Part shown: positions 35,203-44,536 of the stretch, in pieces | How the letters are laid out: the number at the start of each line of letters is the position of its first letter | Position numbering within the stretch: position 1 is the stretch's first letter | Origin: Phocaeicola sp. | Lineage (GTDB): Bacteria > Bacteroidota > Bacteroidia > Bacteroidales > Bacteroidaceae | DNA: 64,000 bases | NCBI GenBank assembly: GCA_020026175.1 | Contig: JAHHQV010000004.1 | Coordinates: 7,448 to 71,447 of the forward strand | Direction: 5' to 3' | Position numbers and translations under genes: made by a program | The notes under the pieces: model-generated | The model's database searches: none | Told to the model about the DNA's origin: nothing | What the model saw: only the letters and a program-made list of their open reading frames with translations

Positions 35203-37425
35203 ATGTCGTCATCTAAAACAATAAAGAAGAATTTCCCTGTTATGGGAATGAGTTGTGCAGCTTGTGCTGCAAGAGTAGAGAAAACATTGAACAAGCAGAC
35301 GGGTGTTACGTCTTCTGCTGTAAATCTGGCAGCAGAGCTGGCTACCGTAGAGTATAACCCTGATGAATGTTCGCCTGAGATGTTGAAGGAAGCTATAGAG
35401 AGGGTTGGATTCGAACTTCTGATAGAAGACAAAAAAGAGGTAGAGCAGAAAGCAGAAGAGACACGAACAGAACATTTCAACAGTCTTAAAAAACGTACTA
35501 TATGGGCACTTGCATTGGCTTTACCTGTGTCTGTCATAGCCATGTTTTTCCACGACATGCCATACGCCTCGTATATAATGGCATTGCTGTCTGCTCCGGT
35601 TGTCTTTGGCTTTGGAGGCAGTTTCTTTGTAAATGCCTGGCGTCTGTTGAAGAAAGGCTCGGCCAATATGGACACTCTTGTGGCAAGCAGTACAGGAGTT
35701 GCTTATACATTCAGCCTTTTCAATCTGTTTTTTCCTGAATATCTTTTAAGTCATGGCATAACACCTCATGTATATTTTGAGGCATCTTCTATGATTGTAT
35801 CTTTTATTCTTTTGGGAAGGATGCTCGAAGACAGGGCAAAGGGGAATACTGCCGAAGCGATAAAGAAACTTATGGGCCTACGGCCTAATACGGTTGTCGT
35901 GATAAGGAATGGCAACGAGCAGGAAATAGAAGTAGACAATATCTTGACGGGGGATATTATACTGGTAAAGCCAGGCGAGCGTATAGCGGTAGATGGCACT
36001 ATAGTAGATGGCAGCTCATATGTGGATGAAAGTATGCTTACCGGCGAACCTATGTCTGTACTCAAGAAATCGGGAGAAAGTGTTTTTGCAGGTACCATAA
36101 ACCAGAATGGTAGCTTCACGTTCAGAGCCGACAAGGTAGGCGAGGAAACTGTTCTTGCCCATATCATCAAGATGGTACAGGAAGCTCAGGGCAGTAAGGC
36201 GCCTGTTCAGAAGTTGGTAGACAAGGTAGCTGCAATATTTGTTCCGGTAATATTCTTTGTTGCTATTCTGTCGTTTGTCTTGTGGATATTGTTCGACAAC
36301 GAGAATGGAGTCACTCACGGATTTCTTGCTGCCGTTACAGTATTGGTAGTGGCTTGTCCGTGTGCCTTAGGCCTTGCCACACCTACAGCTATAATGGTGG
36401 GTATAGGCAAAGGTGCGGAAAATGGAATACTGATAAAGGATGCCGACAGTCTTGAGATTGCAAGAAAAGTAGATACGGTGGTACTTGATAAAACTGGTAC
36501 CATAACATACGGAAAACCTGTTGTGACAGACTGGTTATGGATTGACGAACGTAAGCAGTTGAAGGATATATTGTGCAGTATCGAACGAATGTCCGAACAT
36601 CCTCTGGCAAGTGCCATTACAGGAAGTTCCGACTATGACAATATACAGATTTCAGCGTTTGAAAGCTTCACGGGAATGGGTGTGAAAGGTTGTTACGATG
36701 GTAAAACATACTTTGCAGGCAACAGACGTATGATAGAAGATTATGGTATAAACATATCATCAGAGGTCGAGAAATATGCAGAAAGTCTATCTGAAGAAGG
36801 AAAAACATCAGTATGGTTTGCTGATGATGAAAATGTTCTTTGCATATGCGGCATAACCGACAGCATTAAGCCTACATCGGCAAGTGCAGTATCCAAACTC
36901 CGTTCTATGGGTATAAAGGTAGTGATGCTTACAGGTGATGCCGAGGCACCTGCGCGTATAATAGCCCGTCATGCAGGAGTTGACAGCTACCGTTCGGAAG
37001 TCACTCCGTTGCAGAAGGCCGAGTTTATAAGACAGCTACGCAAGGAGGGCAGGATAGTGGCAATGTCTGGAGATGGTATAAACGACAGTGCTGCATTGGC
37101 AGAGGCCGATTTGAGTATAGCTATGGGAAAGGGCAGTGATATAGCCATGGATATATCTAAAGTCACTATAATGTCTTCCGACCTTGAAAAGATAGCCGAT
37201 ACTATAAATCTCTCTCGCAAGATAGTTCGTACTATCCGTCAGAATCTGTTCTGGGCTTTCTTCTATAATGTGATAGGAATACCGGTTGCAGCCGGAGTCT
37301 TTTATCCCATCAATGGATTTCTTATCAATCCTATGATAGCCAGTGCAACAATGGCGATGAGCAGTGTATGTGTAGTTTCCAATAGTCTGCGTATACGCAT
37401 GCAAAAGAAAAATGATTTGCATTGA
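35203..37425 (+). CDS. copA: Copper-exporting P1B-type ATPase
   Basis: A 740-residue heavy-metal ATPase. One N-terminal metal-binding domain has GMSCAACAARVEKTLN near residues 16-31. Membrane helices surround the transport motif ACPCALG near 393. The phosphorylation motif DKTGTIT, actuator motif LTGEP, nucleotide-domain SEHPLA and hinge GDGINDS are all intact. The CPC motif with the CAAC metal site indicates Cu(I), or Ag(I), export from the cytoplasm. It is divergent from the alcohol dehydrogenase; no copper chaperone or regulator is adjacent. Confidence 0.95.
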   Translation: MSSSKTIKKNFPVMGMSCAACAARVEKTLNKQTGVTSSAVNLAAELATVEYNPDECSPEMLKEAIERVGFELLIEDKKEVEQKAEETRTEHFNSLKKRTIWALALALPVSVIAMFFHDMPYASYIMALLSAPVVFGFGGSFFVNAWRLLKKGSANMDTLVASSTGVAYTFSLFNLFFPEYLLSHGITPHVYFEASSMIVSFILLGRMLEDRAKGNTAEAIKKLMGLRPNTVVVIRNGNEQEIEVDNILTGDIILVKPGERIAVDGTIVDGSSYVDESMLTGEPMSVLKKSGESVFAGTINQNGSFTFRADKVGEETVLAHIIKMVQEAQGSKAPVQKLVDKVAAIFVPVIFFVAILSFVLWILFDNENGVTHGFLAAVTVLVVACPCALGLATPTAIMVGIGKGAENGILIKDADSLEIARKVDTVVLDKTGTITYGKPVVTDWLWIDERKQLKDILCSIERMSEHPLASAITGSSDYDNIQISAFESFTGMGVKGCYDGKTYFAGNRRMIEDYGINISSEVEKYAESLSEEGKTSVWFADDENVLCICGITDSIKPTSASAVSKLRSMGIKVVMLTGDAEAPARIIARHAGVDSYRSEVTPLQKAEFIRQLRKEGRIVAMSGDGINDSAALAEADLSIAMGKGSDIAMDISKVTIMSSDLEKIADTINLSRKIVRTIRQNLFWAFFYNVIGIPVAAGVFYPINGFLINPMIASATMAMSSVCVVSNSLRIRMQKKNDLH

Positions 37426-37433
37426 GTAAGTTT

Positions 37434-37492
37434 ATATGATTTCTGCCACCTTATATCTTTGGTATTTTGATATATGGTGGCAGAAATCATAT
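37434..37492. terminator. Long inverted repeat after copA
   Basis: A 24-base arm at 37434-37457 pairs with 37469-37492 with one mismatch around an 11-base loop. There is no T run afterwards. It is probably a transcript-end hairpin for copA. Confidence 0.65.
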
Positions 37493-37586
37493 ATATGGGC
37501 AATGTAATTAAGCAGAAACCAGCCGGGAATCTTAGAATACCGGCGTATTGGTGCATCATTGTTGGTAGGAGTTTCTTGAATTAATG

Positions 37587-37838
37587 TTATAATCTGTCCA
37601 GTTCCTTAAAATCTTGCTCATGGCTTCTGTTCTTTTCTTTACCAAATCGGTATGAAATATTCAACTTTATTTGTCTTGATTCCCCTTTTCCCCTGTTCCA
37701 AAGTTTGAAACCGTTGAAAGAACTATTACTGTTCCAATTACTTGTCCAAAACATGTCGGTGAACGAAAAATTTACAGTTAGTCTCTTTCCCATAAAAGAT
37801 CGTCCCAAAGCCATGTCGACATATCCGCTAGGTTTTTA
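37587..37838 (-). pseudogene. C-terminal remnant of an outer-membrane beta-barrel receptor
   Basis: The frame encodes about 80 residues ending in SRQIKLNISYRFGKEKN plus a short tail, with FSFTDMFWTSNWNSN and FNGFKLWNRGKG before it. This is the end of the barrel of TonB-dependent receptor-like proteins of Bacteroidetes (outer membrane beta-barrel family). Upstream, a stop codon ends the frame near 37840 and no barrel, plug or signal sequence remains. The gene has lost all but its 3' end. Confidence 0.7.
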
Positions 37839-37962
37839 TGATTGTAAAAATAATACATCAAATTCGAATAATCCTTGTTCTTGATATATTATTTCTGTGT
37901 GTTTCTTGCCAAAATAGTGTGTCGGAAAAGACTTGAATAGTATATATCTATAGGTTTAAATA

Positions 37963-38028
37963 AAAACGCCTAGGCGTTTTACTTCGAACGATTAGTTATT
38001 CGGGTAAAAACGATTAGGCGTTTTTTTT
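37963..38028. repeat. Array of three 18-bp dyads on a 22-nt pitch
   Basis: Units are AAAACGCCTAGGCGTTTT at 37963 (a perfect palindrome), CGAACGATTAGTTATTCG at 37985 and AAAACGATTAGGCGTTTT at 38007, each followed by four bases. The CG steps fall at 37967, 37989 and 38011, exactly 22 apart. The same unit family recurs at 60322-60409. The surrounding bases 37839-38112 hold no gene. Confidence 0.8.
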
Positions 38029-38112
38029 AGACCTTTCTCTACATGCTGAATTAAAGGCATTATGATGTTTGAAATAAGATAGCCTTTTTACAGTCGTGGA
38101 AAGGATTTGTTG

Positions 38113-38775
38113 TTATTCTTTATGTGCATTTCGGAAGTCACGCAGACGGTTGTTCCAGTCGGTTACTTCCGGTCTCTCCATTTCGGTAGATTCGCCAAAC
38201 AACAGGTCGATGATGTAGCGTGGGCGTTTTCCTCCTACTGCCATGCTCATGATGCATGAGGCGCAATATACCACAACATCCTGACAAGGCATTTCGTCGG
38301 CTCTGGCTCTCATAAGGCTTTCTACCTTGGCGGTTTCCAGCTTGCCATAGAATACTTGTCCGCAGCATTTGGCACGTGTACCCGTTTTGGCAGGTTCTAC
38401 CAACTTGATGTTCATTCTTTCCAGCAGACGCCGTATGGTAGAAAGAGCTTCCGGTTGGGTACGTGCTGCACAAGTATCTTGTATGCTCATTTCGATACCC
38501 CCATAGTCGGGAAAAGGAAAATCTTCACTTTCGGCCAGTTTGCTCAAGAAGAACATGACAGTATGGTTGGGATAGAGCTTACGGTAACTTGCAGCACATG
38601 TTACGCAAGGTGTTATTATACAGGTATCATCTTCTGATATTTTGGGAGAATTGAAACAGCAGTTCAGCAGAGTTTCTACCGGACCGAATACTTTCTGTAT
38701 TTCTTGTTTAAGTTTTTCTGCCAGATGTGGTTTGTATGACATAAGCGCACATCCAGGCGCATAGATGTATTGCAT
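38113..38775 (-). CDS. (Fe-S)-binding protein with two CCG cysteine motifs
   Basis: A 220-residue protein starting at ATG 38775 (MQYIYAPGCALMSYK); the open frame extends upstream but this start lies 14 bases after the preceding gene. Two cysteine-rich CCG motifs are complete: PGC...LNCCFN...CVTC (residues about 9-70) and DTC...KCCGQ...CASC (about 105-180). Such domains occur in HdrB, GlpC, LutA and SdhE-like subunits, where they bind 4Fe-4S clusters in electron transfer to quinone or thiols. It is the third gene of the operon after the multihaem cytochrome and CcsBA genes. Confidence 0.82.
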   Translation of the reverse strand: MQYIYAPGCALMSYKPHLAEKLKQEIQKVFGPVETLLNCCFNSPKISEDDTCIITPCVTCAASYRKLYPNHTVMFFLSKLAESEDFPFPDYGGIEMSIQDTCAARTQPEALSTIRRLLERMNIKLVEPAKTGTRAKCCGQVFYGKLETAKVESLMRARADEMPCQDVVVYCASCIMSMAVGGKRPRYIIDLLFGESTEMERPEVTDWNNRLRDFRNAHKE

Positions 38776-38789
38776 AAATATGTAATTGG

Positions 38790-41156
38790 TTAGTTTCGTC
38801 TTGAATAAGATATTATTCCCGGAACAATGAAGCACAATATAAATGCCAAGTAAACCCATGTAGGAATGGCAGAGAGGGCATCATGGCTTCCATATGAGTG
38901 CATCCCACTTAGGAAATAGTTCACTCCGAGGAAGGTCATTAAAATGGATAAGAAAGATTCTTGTGCCAGTAGATTGAATAGCCGGTCATCTTTTTTCTTC
39001 ATAAACCATCTTAGATGCAGCACTGCGATATAGACTGTCAATGTAATCAGTGCCCATGTCTCTTTTGGATCCCAACTCCAGTATCTGCCCCATGATTCAT
39101 TAGCCCAAATCGCACCGAGGAAAATACCGACGGCAAGAAGTGCCGTGCCAAGAATCATAGACAGTTCGTTGATGAGGCTCATTTGTCGGAGCAATGGAGA
39201 AATATAATCTTTCTTTGATGCCGACAGGCAAAGATATGCTATACCTATCATGGCACATATGCCCAAGAAACCATAAGCCATAACCAATGTAGCTACGTGT
39301 GCCATAAGCCAAGGTGACTTCAGTACAGGGACTAGAGGGGTTATTTGCGGGTCCATCCAGCTCAGTCCGGAAACGAATAATACAATGCCTCCAAACAGTG
39401 TTGCCAGTGCTGTTATAAGGGTATTCTTCTTTAAGAAAACAAAACCGCAAAACACTCCTGCCCAAGCAAGGGTAACCATTGTCTCGTATGAATTAGACCA
39501 TGGTGCATAACCCGAAATATACCATCGCATGCCAAGCCCTAAAGTATGCAGTATAAAGAAGAAACATACTGCCAATGGCAGTCCTCTGCGTATTGCTTTT
39601 GATGTATTGCTTGCTGATGCAGATACAGTAAAATAGGAGAAAATCATGCATATGCCCAATAACAGATATCCAATACGGCATAGCTTGGGTATATTCAGAT
39701 TGTTGTACGTCACTTCCATTTTCAGCTTTTTATGATTGATATGCTCTCCCTTGCATTGTTGCATCAGTGTATTTGCCACCATGTTGAGCAACGAGTCGGC
39801 TTTAGTCCAGTTTCCAGACTTGTCGGATTGAACTATTTGATGCAGATATTGGTTGAACAATATTGCCAAATCTGAAGTTGCAGGATGCTGCATTGCTTCA
39901 TCAAATGACAACCATCTATGTGAGATGGTATCCGTCGGGTTAGGGAAAATTCGTGGCATATGTCGGGTGAGCAGTTCGTGGAAAAGGTTTATGCGATCGT
40001 CTATCTTTAGCAGTTCTTTATCCATTCGGGTTCGTGCTGAAGGATCTTTCGCATATATTTGTTCCATATCCCTTGCCAGACGATAGCTGCCTTGCTCATC
40101 AAAGGCATCACGATAAGAAATCCTTTTCCCTTGCCATCCAAAACGTGCAGCCAATTCAGTTTCGTTCACCTCTACAAGAGGAATCATAGACCAGTCGTTT
40201 GGATAGACCATTAAACTGAGCAGAAATTGTTCGGGAGTCAAATTCCCTATAATATCTTTGGCCTTGAACTTTCTTACTATTTCGGAGGCGAAAGTATGTA
40301 CAGGGATGATTCTGCCGTTGTTTGATTGCATTGGAATTTGGCTGAATTGTGTTGCATGAGACGAATCTATAAGAGGCTTTTGCGATGCAACACTCTCAGT
40401 GAAGCACAAGAAGATAAGACTTAAGTATAAACCGTTTTTGTTACTTAACAGTTTCCATAGTCGGCGTAGACGGGTGTGTTTGTCGAATAACATCAAAGTC
40501 AATCCGATAAACAACATTATATAGCCTGTATATGTCAAAGTACGTCCTGGAACATCGTAGTTTACTGATAGGATGCTTCCTTGTTCATCTTGGTCATACG
40601 AAGCCTGATAGAAACGGTATCCATGAAAGTCGAGTACATTATTCATGTAAACCTTTTGCTCGAAAGATTTTCCTTGATGATGGATCCTAAGGAAACTCTC
40701 ATATGACGAGGGGCTTTGCGAGCCAGGGTATCTGGTCAATTTGAAGTCAATAAGTTCTATCTCGAACGGAAGCTGATAGAAGTTTTGCAGTTCACCTTGT
40801 TTAAGGATAATCTGTCCAGAACGTGCTCCTTCTCTTAGGTGTAACATACCCTCCTTGCCATAGAGGTGAGTTACTGTTGCTCCTGCAAGTATGGCTATCA
40901 GTGACGAATGTATGACTAAGTAGGTCCATTTGCGGTTTGATGCTAACTTGTATCTGATGGTGATGAAGATAAAATTTAGCACCATCAGAAACTGGAGTAA
41001 GAAGAATAAGGGGGAATAGTAAATAAGTGACTTGGCTACAGACGTGCCATAAAATTTTTCTATTACTGTAGCTATAGCCATAATTATAATAAAAATTGCA
41101 AGCAATGACAATGTAGTCCTTCTTGAAGAAATAATTTGCTGTAATCCTTTATTCAT
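38790..41156 (-). CDS. Cytochrome c biogenesis protein, CcsB/ResB-CcsA fusion
   Basis: A 788-residue system II cytochrome c synthase that carries haem across the membrane and attaches it to CXXCH motifs. The N-terminal ResB-like part has several membrane helices (residues about 15-80, 205-235) and a periplasmic segment (about 255-470). The C-terminal CcsA part has the haem-handling WWD motif (WGRYWSWDPKETWALI) near residue 700 and flanking His-bearing helices. It overlaps the end of the eleven-haem cytochrome gene by eight bases, so the synthase is probably dedicated to it. Confidence 0.92.
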   Translation of the reverse strand: MNKGLQQIISSRRTTLSLLAIFIIIMAIATVIEKFYGTSVAKSLIYYSPLFFLLQFLMVLNFIFITIRYKLASNRKWTYLVIHSSLIAILAGATVTHLYGKEGMLHLREGARSGQIILKQGELQNFYQLPFEIELIDFKLTRYPGSQSPSSYESFLRIHHQGKSFEQKVYMNNVLDFHGYRFYQASYDQDEQGSILSVNYDVPGRTLTYTGYIMLFIGLTLMLFDKHTRLRRLWKLLSNKNGLYLSLIFLCFTESVASQKPLIDSSHATQFSQIPMQSNNGRIIPVHTFASEIVRKFKAKDIIGNLTPEQFLLSLMVYPNDWSMIPLVEVNETELAARFGWQGKRISYRDAFDEQGSYRLARDMEQIYAKDPSARTRMDKELLKIDDRINLFHELLTRHMPRIFPNPTDTISHRWLSFDEAMQHPATSDLAILFNQYLHQIVQSDKSGNWTKADSLLNMVANTLMQQCKGEHINHKKLKMEVTYNNLNIPKLCRIGYLLLGICMIFSYFTVSASASNTSKAIRRGLPLAVCFFFILHTLGLGMRWYISGYAPWSNSYETMVTLAWAGVFCGFVFLKKNTLITALATLFGGIVLFVSGLSWMDPQITPLVPVLKSPWLMAHVATLVMAYGFLGICAMIGIAYLCLSASKKDYISPLLRQMSLINELSMILGTALLAVGIFLGAIWANESWGRYWSWDPKETWALITLTVYIAVLHLRWFMKKKDDRLFNLLAQESFLSILMTFLGVNYFLSGMHSYGSHDALSAIPTWVYLAFILCFIVPGIISYSRRN

Positions 41157-43716
41157 CGTTTTTCCTTTGGTGATATTTTTTTATAAAATCAATAAAATCT
41201 TTTGCGAAATTCAGTGTTGCCTTACGCTTTACAAGCACTAATATTATAATAGGGATGAATAACAGTATCATAACTGCTCCCACAGCCTTTACCCACGAAA
41301 CAAGGATATTGTTTTCTCGTAATAAGGCACTATGTGCTTGCTCTGATGCAAAACTCAAGTGGGTGATTTCTGCTATTTTGCCTAACATCTTGATAGGGAT
41401 GGCTCCGTTGGGAATATCCTTATGACATGCTATGCAAGTTCCTCCGCGTGAGAGCTTTTCTCTCTGCTTTTCGGAAAGAGGAGTAGAAGTAGGCCAATGT
41501 GAATCGATGGTTTGTACTTGTTCGCCGTTTTTGTTGATGAGCTGCATGAAATCACCGTGCAGTTTCTTGATGACACTTATTTGTACTGTAGTGAACTTGC
41601 TGATAGGGTTACCATCTGCATCTACTACATCGGCATATTTGACAGTCTCAGGATGTGCGTCATATATACCCTTGTCAATTCCTAGTCCCATAGCCGTTGG
41701 GTTTCCATGACAGTCGGCACATTCGCGCGATTCCAAAGATGTTGTATGTGGATTTAGCGGAGCCAATTCCATGGCATTATATCCTTGAGCAGTTTGTGCT
41801 ACACGATTCCATGCCACTGTCTTTCCTTGCGTATCAATCACTGTACTTACTGTCTGTATTACTCCAGTAAGTGGAGTCACTCTTCCCTCGCCGTTGATTC
41901 CTAGTGGAGCATTTTCCCATCGGATGTGGCTGTAGTCTCCTCTGGTGGCAAGTCCGTGCTGCATTACATATTGCTGATGATAGTCCGCAGTTGTTCCATC
42001 GGCATTTACTTTTTCAGGAGAGGCAAGCCAATCTATTGACTTCTGAGAGAAATCAATTACATTCTTGTATCCGTAATATTGTGGAACCCATGTGGAGTGA
42101 CAGGCATAACATTCCAGTTTATCCATGTGCTCAGGCACTTGTACCATTGCGGTGACGGCTTTTTCCGGATGTTTCCAATTCTTTTTCTTATGGATATTCT
42201 TCAGTACAGGCACTTCAAAGTCGTAACCTCCATCGGAGTGTACCAGCACCCTGTTCCCTTTTCTGACTACATTGCCCAAAGGGTTTCCTCTTGAAGACAA
42301 CAGATATCCGTTTTCTTTAGGGTAGACCATTCCGAATTTTTTTGTTATTTCCAAAGGCTCGTCAGCTACTCCACGAGCTTGATTCATATCCAATTTCTTT
42401 CCAAATTCATCTCCATACCCTATGGGAAGTTCCCAAGGGTAGTGTGTAGGTGTACCATGACAGTCGGCACATTCTATTTCGATAGTAGCCAGACTGGTTG
42501 AGCCGATGTTCCCGTTCCCATGCATGGCATTTGTAGTATGGCAGTCTTGACACAACAGTCCGGTAACAGTTTTACCGTCTTTTTCAATGCGGTGGTGTGC
42601 ATCGTTTCGCATATGCTTGAATACATATCCGGCATTTGTGCGTTGCGGCATTCCGTTTTCATCAAACGGTCCTTTACCTTTGCTGCTTTCTAGTGCCATC
42701 AAACCTTGGTAGGCATGTCCGATACGGCGTCCTGCGGCATGACAAGCGGCACAAGTGGAGACCTGTACTCCTGAAACATAATTGCCGTTGATGAGTATAG
42801 CCGATTTGCGTGAGCCTTGCATGGCATGCACCAATACATGCCCTGCTTTATGCTTGCTGATAGAAGAGTCTCCACCTTCATAGAATCCTTCGTTGCTATA
42901 TATGTTATGGCAGGCAGCACATCCCATTCCTCTGAAATGTCCTCGGTCTTGCATACCCTTATTGCTCAGGTGGCAGGCATTACAGTTTCTCAGATAACTG
43001 AAAGCTGCCTGTCCGGGCATCTTCTCCAGTTCGCTTAGTGAAGTTTGAGGAATCTGCTTTAGTTCTTTCGGGTATTGCCCCGGAAAACTTAATGCCATTT
43101 CCTTCATGTATGCTTTATATTTGTCTGTCCCGAAGCGAGGAGTATGACCATCGGGATCATCGATGGTATAGTCGCCATATATATGGTCTTTGTTTTCAGT
43201 GTTGATACCGAAACTCCAAGTGATGGCTTTCATCTTTCCGGCATCGGTATTCATTATAGAGCGGTGTACGTTGTAAGTATGGTCTGTATGGCATTGTCCG
43301 CAAGTGTTTTCGTTTACTTGCAAGGCTGCAGGTACGGGTGTGAATGCTTTCAGCAGACTGCCATGAGGCACTCCGCTATGGGCCTTTTCTTTATGTTTGG
43401 TTTCTTGGGGATTGCCTCCGTGGCATACTACGCATCCGTTGGGGTCTCCCATTTGTTGTCCTTTAACTAGAATCTGTTTCATCATTTCAGTCTCCAGAGG
43501 CCGTGTCGGTTCTATACCTTGATGACAAGTAAGGCAATAACTGTTTTCTGCCGGAAATTTTTGTTGGCTGATTTCGGGATGACCTTTTGGCAGTATCAAT
43601 GCTTCTGTTTCGTCTGTGGCTTTTGTTTTCCAATATTCCCAATAATATCTGACCGAAAAAAATATGGCAGCCAGAATCATTACTAATAAGACTGTATTAA
43701 TTAGATTTCTTTTCAT
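41149..43716 (-). CDS. Membrane-anchored eleven-haem cytochrome c
   Basis: An 855-residue protein with eleven CXXCH haem-attachment motifs: CLTCH, CVVCH, CGQCH, CNACH, CAACH twice, CQDCH, CADCH, CYACH, CADCH and CIACH. A single N-terminal helix (LINTVLLVMILAAIFFSV) and a C-terminal helix (VGAVMILLFIPIIILVLV) would hold the haem domain at the periplasmic face of the inner membrane. It is neither NrfA (about 480 residues, five haems, CXXCK) nor NrfH. The acceptor is unknown; an octahaem-type reductase core with extra haems is possible. It heads the operon with CcsBA and the CCG protein. Confidence 0.88.
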   Translation of the reverse strand: MKRNLINTVLLVMILAAIFFSVRYYWEYWKTKATDETEALILPKGHPEISQQKFPAENSYCLTCHQGIEPTRPLETEMMKQILVKGQQMGDPNGCVVCHGGNPQETKHKEKAHSGVPHGSLLKAFTPVPAALQVNENTCGQCHTDHTYNVHRSIMNTDAGKMKAITWSFGINTENKDHIYGDYTIDDPDGHTPRFGTDKYKAYMKEMALSFPGQYPKELKQIPQTSLSELEKMPGQAAFSYLRNCNACHLSNKGMQDRGHFRGMGCAACHNIYSNEGFYEGGDSSISKHKAGHVLVHAMQGSRKSAILINGNYVSGVQVSTCAACHAAGRRIGHAYQGLMALESSKGKGPFDENGMPQRTNAGYVFKHMRNDAHHRIEKDGKTVTGLLCQDCHTTNAMHGNGNIGSTSLATIEIECADCHGTPTHYPWELPIGYGDEFGKKLDMNQARGVADEPLEITKKFGMVYPKENGYLLSSRGNPLGNVVRKGNRVLVHSDGGYDFEVPVLKNIHKKKNWKHPEKAVTAMVQVPEHMDKLECYACHSTWVPQYYGYKNVIDFSQKSIDWLASPEKVNADGTTADYHQQYVMQHGLATRGDYSHIRWENAPLGINGEGRVTPLTGVIQTVSTVIDTQGKTVAWNRVAQTAQGYNAMELAPLNPHTTSLESRECADCHGNPTAMGLGIDKGIYDAHPETVKYADVVDADGNPISKFTTVQISVIKKLHGDFMQLINKNGEQVQTIDSHWPTSTPLSEKQREKLSRGGTCIACHKDIPNGAIPIKMLGKIAEITHLSFASEQAHSALLRENNILVSWVKAVGAVMILLFIPIIILVLVKRKATLNFAKDFIDFIKKYHQRKNDE

Positions 43717-43808
43717 TTAAAATTATATTTTACAAGACCTTTGTGATCTATTATATCGTGTTGCTTTGTTGTAAGATGATTGAAAAAATGATATGTTTCT
43801 TTCAGTCA

Positions 43809-43816
43809 CAAAAATA
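43809..43816 (-). promoter_or_regulatory. -7 box for the cytochrome operon
   Basis: Reads TATTTTTG on the minus strand, about 93 bases before the ATG at 43716. No consensus -33 box is seen, as expected where an activator is needed. Two direct repeats lie just upstream. Confidence 0.55.
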
Positions 43817-43837
43817 CATTATAAAAATGAACATGGT

Positions 43838-43876
43838 TTATAAAATAAGGCAATTGGCTTATAAAATAAGGCAATT
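43838..43876. promoter_or_regulatory. Two 18-bp direct repeats upstream of the cytochrome promoter
   Basis: TTATAAAATAAGGCAATT occurs at 43838-43855 and again at 43859-43876, a 21-base pitch. Each copy contains the dyad TTAT-N3-ATAA. Their centres fall at about -45 and -66 from the predicted transcript start, the usual range for an activator such as a Crp/Fnr-type regulator. No regulator is encoded nearby. Confidence 0.7.
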
Positions 43877-43948
43877 TTGTGAATTGGAATCTAAAAAACA
43901 GTCTTGAAGTTTATTGTAAGGTCATCGATAATGAAAGGTATTGATGGA

Positions 43949-44536
43949 TTATCTGTAAAGCCTTTCTTTCTCTATGATATTGTAGACGGAAGGGTGTAGG
44001 AAAAACCTTATATCTTTTCCTTGAGAAATACTTTCTCGGATAAATGTGGAACTGATTTCCAAAATTGGAGTATCTACAGCTCTCACTTTTTCGGGGAGTG
44101 TGCTGCTGTTTATTTCATATCCTTTTCTTGGGTAAACCAATATATGATGATGTGTAAGAATTTGTTCCGGCGACTTCCATTTTTGGAATGTTGCCCAATT
44201 GTCTGCTCCTATAATCAGATGAAACTCTCTGTTGGGGTAGGCCTGAGATATTTTTTCGAGAGTATTTACTGTATATGAGGGTTTTGGAAGTGAAAATTCG
44301 AAGTCGGAAGCATGGAACTTGCTATATCCTTTTATGGCTTCATTTACAAGTCTGAGTCGGGTCCTGTCGTCTAGCATATTCATATTTTGCTTGAAAGGAT
44401 TCTGAGGTGAAACCATGAACCATATTTCATCTACTTCATTGTTTTCGCAAATGAAGTTTGCCAAAGCAAGGTGTCCTATGTGGATAGGGTTGAAAGAACC
44501 TCCGAAAAGACCTGTCCTTATCTTTTTATTTTCCAT
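43949..44536 (-). CDS. nadD: Nicotinate-nucleotide adenylyltransferase
   Basis: Makes deamido-NAD from nicotinate mononucleotide and ATP. The nucleotidyltransferase motif GLFGGSFNPIHIGHL and the C-terminal ISSTFIRE are present. The start at 44536 (MENKKIRTG) gives 195 residues, matching relatives; an ATG at 44560 is possible. The gene overlaps the end of a small membrane-protein gene and belongs to the yicC-gmk-small protein-nadD operon. Confidence 0.94.
   Translation of the reverse strand: MENKKIRTGLFGGSFNPIHIGHLALANFICENNEVDEIWFMVSPQNPFKQNMNMLDDRTRLRLVNEAIKGYSKFHASDFEFSLPKPSYTVNTLEKISQAYPNREFHLIIGADNWATFQKWKSPEQILTHHHILVYPRKGYEINSSTLPEKVRAVDTPILEISSTFIRESISQGKDIRFFLHPSVYNIIEKERLYR

Noticed and set aside
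41149..43716. Nitrite reductase NrfA
   Set aside because: The protein is far longer, has eleven CXXCH motifs and no CXXCK motif, and no NrfH gene is adjacent.
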